A DNA stretch of 64,000 nucleotides from CANMXU01 sp052030545 (GTDB lineage: Bacteria > Pseudomonadota > Gammaproteobacteria > Enterobacterales > Alteromonadaceae). Below are positions 62,128 to 64,000 of this stretch, one piece after another. The DNA lies in contig NZ_JBPDIH010000011.1 in NCBI RefSeq assembly GCF_052030545.1, positions 1 through 64,000 of the forward strand. The letters are read 5' to 3'. The translations under genes and the position numbers were made by a program. Numbering within the stretch: the stretch's first letter is position 1; each line of letters begins with the position of its first letter. The notes beneath the pieces are model-generated. The model did not search any database. It saw nothing but the letters and a program-made list of their open reading frames with translations, and was not told where the DNA came from.

Positions 62128-62811
62128 ATGCCGGAATTCACTATGTTTGATTGGTCAAAAATTTCAACTGTTTTGCTAGATATGGACGGAACATTACTTG
62201 ATTTGCATTTTGACAACTATTTTTGGCTATGTCATTTACCACAACGCTATAGTGAATTAGCAAATATTAGCATTGCAGAGGCGAAAAAAGAGCTGCTAGG
62301 CCACTATGAGAAAGTTGCCGGCACCATTGACTGGTACTGTCTAGATTATTGGACCGAACAATTAAATTTGCCCATTGTCGCTTTAAAAAGAGAAATTGAG
62401 GAAAAAATCTCACTGCGCCCTGATACCTTGCCTTTTCTTGACGCGCTTAAAGCTGCCGGAAAAGAAGTGGTGCTGGTGACAAATGCTCATCCTGACAGTT
62501 TGTCATTAAAAGTTGAAAAAACCGCGTTAGACCAGCATATCGACCTACTGATCTCTACCCATAAGTACGGCGTCACCAAAGAGTCGCAATCGTTATGGCA
62601 ACAATTACAAGCGGATCTTAATTTTGATAACGATAAGACACTGTTTGTTGATGACAGCATTAATATTTTGGATAGCGCAAAAAAATTCGGCATTGAACAC
62701 CTATTGGCGGTGGCGAACCCAGATTCACAACAAGCGCAACTGTGCGCTTCAAAGCTCAAGGGCTATAAAGCGGTAACCGACTATCGAGAGATCATTAAAG
62801 CGCTTAATTAG
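62128..62811 (+). CDS. yrfG: HAD-family GMP/IMP nucleotidase YrfG
   Basis: A 227-residue haloacid-dehalogenase-type phosphatase. The nucleophile motif is LLDMDGTLLDL, motif II is LVTNAHP, and motif III/IV includes Lys and FVDDS. The E. coli homologue removes phosphate from GMP and IMP. ATG 62143 (preceded by GGAAT) is a possible shorter start with five fewer residues. Confidence 0.92.
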   Translation: MPEFTMFDWSKISTVLLDMDGTLLDLHFDNYFWLCHLPQRYSELANISIAEAKKELLGHYEKVAGTIDWYCLDYWTEQLNLPIVALKREIEEKISLRPDTLPFLDALKAAGKEVVLVTNAHPDSLSLKVEKTALDQHIDLLISTHKYGVTKESQSLWQQLQADLNFDNDKTLFVDDSINILDSAKKFGIEHLLAVANPDSQQAQLCASKLKGYKAVTDYREIIKALN

Positions 62812-62914
62812 CCGACTTCCAGAATTTTTTAGGCTAAAATTTAAGTGGGATTTAAGCTGTTTAACAGTAGAAAGTGACAGCTAGGAATAAAAGGCAACAA
62901 AAGAAGAGAAAATC

Positions 62915-62944
62915 AAGTAGCTTATCTCAACCAATAAGCTACTT
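62915..62944. terminator. terminator hairpin between convergent yrfG and gspN
   Basis: AAGTAGCTTAT and ATAAGCTACTT form a perfect 11-bp stem with an 8-base loop between the two convergent genes. T tracts are weak on both sides, so it may work in both directions with modest strength. Confidence 0.65.
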
Positions 62945-62963
62945 ATCAGGGTAATTTACATCG

Positions 62964-63707
62964 TTAAAAATTTAAGCGATAACGCCCTTGATTGTCGGCC
63001 TTGCCAATAAAAGTTAATAACGGCTTAACTTGCTCTGGAAACTTATCACCCGGCGTTAAATAGCCATTGCCAGACACCTTATTTGGCCCGCGTACATATG
63101 CTGAAAACGACAAACCTAAATTATTGTTAGGCTCAACATCAGCCACTAACGCGCCATTGTCACAACTCAACTTCGCTGATAACGCACCCAGTTTCACCGT
63201 TTCTTCAAGTGCTGTTACGCTCGCCTTTTGCCAAGTCACTTTGCCCTGTGCTGCTTGGCAAACAGGTTTCCCCATCTGGTATTCACTCATTTGTAATTGC
63301 ACATAATTATGCGCGGTAAGTGGCACCATTTGTGGTAATTGTTCGGCAATCATATTGGCGGCTACGGTAATATCAATATCGGTGGCATGAATATCAGCCA
63401 ATAAATTACTGACCGTTAGCTGCCCTTCTGGACCCGGTAACATCGCATCGCCAAACGTAATCGAAAGTTTAGGATTTAGACTCAATAACGACCAAAAGCT
63501 GGGTGTAATATTGACCTTTTGTAGCTGTGTTTGTTGATAGGTGACTTGCTCAGCGTATATTTGCCAAATAGTGCCAGAAACACCTTGAACGGTAACATCT
63601 TTAGGTAAGGTCACTTTTGACAGCACAAAACTTGCAGGCATAGTTGCCAGTACAAATACGGTGTAAAATAAAAGAAAAATTGCTCCGTAAGCAAACCACT
63701 TTTTCAT
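62964..63707 (-). CDS. gspN: type II secretion system protein N
   Basis: A 247-residue GspN protein: one N-terminal transmembrane helix (about 5-27) and a periplasmic beta-rich domain (VTLPKDVTVQGVSGTIW near the start). GspN is an accessory part of the type II secretion apparatus in some gammaproteobacteria. Its ATG overlaps the gspM stop codon by one base. It is the last gene of that operon. Confidence 0.9.
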   Translation of the reverse strand: MKKWFAYGAIFLLFYTVFVLATMPASFVLSKVTLPKDVTVQGVSGTIWQIYAEQVTYQQTQLQKVNITPSFWSLLSLNPKLSITFGDAMLPGPEGQLTVSNLLADIHATDIDITVAANMIAEQLPQMVPLTAHNYVQLQMSEYQMGKPVCQAAQGKVTWQKASVTALEETVKLGALSAKLSCDNGALVADVEPNNNLGLSFSAYVRGPNKVSGNGYLTPGDKFPEQVKPLLTFIGKADNQGRYRLNF

Positions 63708-64000
63708 TAATTCTTTCCTAGTTGTAAACGACGAACTTTAACAATACCCGCTTCATCGGTGTTACTTAAATCAATAGATTTAACCGACAAACCTTCTGCT
63801 ATCGCAAGCTGATCTAACCAATTTAAAAAACGACTAAACACAACCTGATCAATCCATACTTGAATATCGTCACCTTGCGGCTGGATACGGGTAATTAAAA
63901 TGTTATGACGACGTGCTGTTCGATTAATAATGCTTGATAAACTGCCGCTGCTTTTAGTCGCAGTTTGGTTATTACTGTTAGCTGCAATAAGCGCCGTTTT
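63707..64000 (-). CDS. gspM: type II secretion system protein M (5' part missing)
   Basis: The last 97 codons of gspM are visible; the start lies beyond the window. The C-terminal ferredoxin-like domain has the family pattern ILITRIQPQGDDIQVWI, FNWL-type (FLNWLDQLA) and SIDLSNTDEAGIVKVRRLQL. GspM is the inner-membrane partner of GspL in type II secretion. The stop codon overlaps the gspN ATG (TAATG), so the two are coupled. Confidence 0.9.
   Translation of the reverse strand, partial: KTALIAANSNNQTATKSSGSLSSIINRTARRHNILITRIQPQGDDIQVWIDQVVFSRFLNWLDQLAIAEGLSVKSIDLSNTDEAGIVKVRRLQLGKN

Overview
This 64 kb chromosomal window looks like a marine gammaproteobacterium of the order Alteromonadales, most likely Colwelliaceae (Colwellia/Thalassotalea type). 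The evidence is the AT-rich coding style, the gmk-rpoZ-spoT-trmH-recG order, the yheT-yheU and cysQ-nudE-yrfG-gspN-gspM groups, a PEP-CTERM protein, two-gene FAD-halogenase blocks beside a TonB receptor, and heptamer satellites between genes. I see no rRNA, tRNA, CRISPR array, prophage or intact insertion sequence.

Layout. (1) 1-227: a perfect 7-bp tandem repeat plus degenerate relatives. (2) 228-10690: two blocks for acid/fatty-acyl catabolism, each with a divergent LysR regulator. The genes are a class II aldolase-like protein, acyl-CoA synthetase, BASS-family transporter, acyl-CoA dehydrogenase, two SDRs, an APH-type kinase and a histidine phosphatase. The dehydrogenase and kinase match the two halves of animal ACAD10/ACAD11 and the LvaC/LvaA steps of Pseudomonas levulinate breakdown, so a 4-hydroxyacyl-CoA phosphorylation/elimination route is the best guess. 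(3) 10992-15955: a c-di-GMP module made of PAS-PAS-GGDEF-EAL, a hemerythrin protein with two degenerate receiver domains, and a membrane GGDEF protein. (4) 15958-16575: a LysE exporter. (5) 16676-35383: a beta-glucoside / oxidised-cellodextrin regulon. It holds GH3, a CBM9-like protein, gluconokinase, a GH94 phosphorylase (probably cellobionate phosphorylase), two GPH transporters, a TonB receptor, two FAD-dependent halogenase-like proteins, GH1 and a LacI regulator. Four perfect TGTAAGCGCTTACA operators and one weak copy lie in its two control regions. (6) 35444-36520: an HD-GYP response regulator. (7) 37114-49019: a seven-gene glycogen operon (CBM48 protein, malQ, glgB, glgX, glgP, glgC, glgA). 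(8) 49104-49775: a PA14/PEP-CTERM protein. (9) 49932-56577: recG, trmH, ridA, spoT, rpoZ, gmk, all on the minus strand. (10) 56741-57058: a MITE-like element with TA target duplication sitting on the stop codon of a metallophosphatase gene. (11) 57056-64000: housekeeping genes, a 42-residue membrane protein, and the end of a type II secretion operon (gspM partial, gspN).

How the parts connect. The sugar regulon would take up beta-glucosides and aldonate-capped cellodextrins. The phosphorylase would release glucose-1-phosphate and gluconate, and gluconokinase would send gluconate to 6-phosphogluconate. Glucose-1-phosphate is the direct substrate of GlgC in the glycogen operon. Three proteins for c-di-GMP turnover plus an HD-GYP regulator, and SpoT for (p)ppGpp, give this window many second-messenger enzymes. 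All functions are read from sequence motifs and remembered family features; no searches were run.
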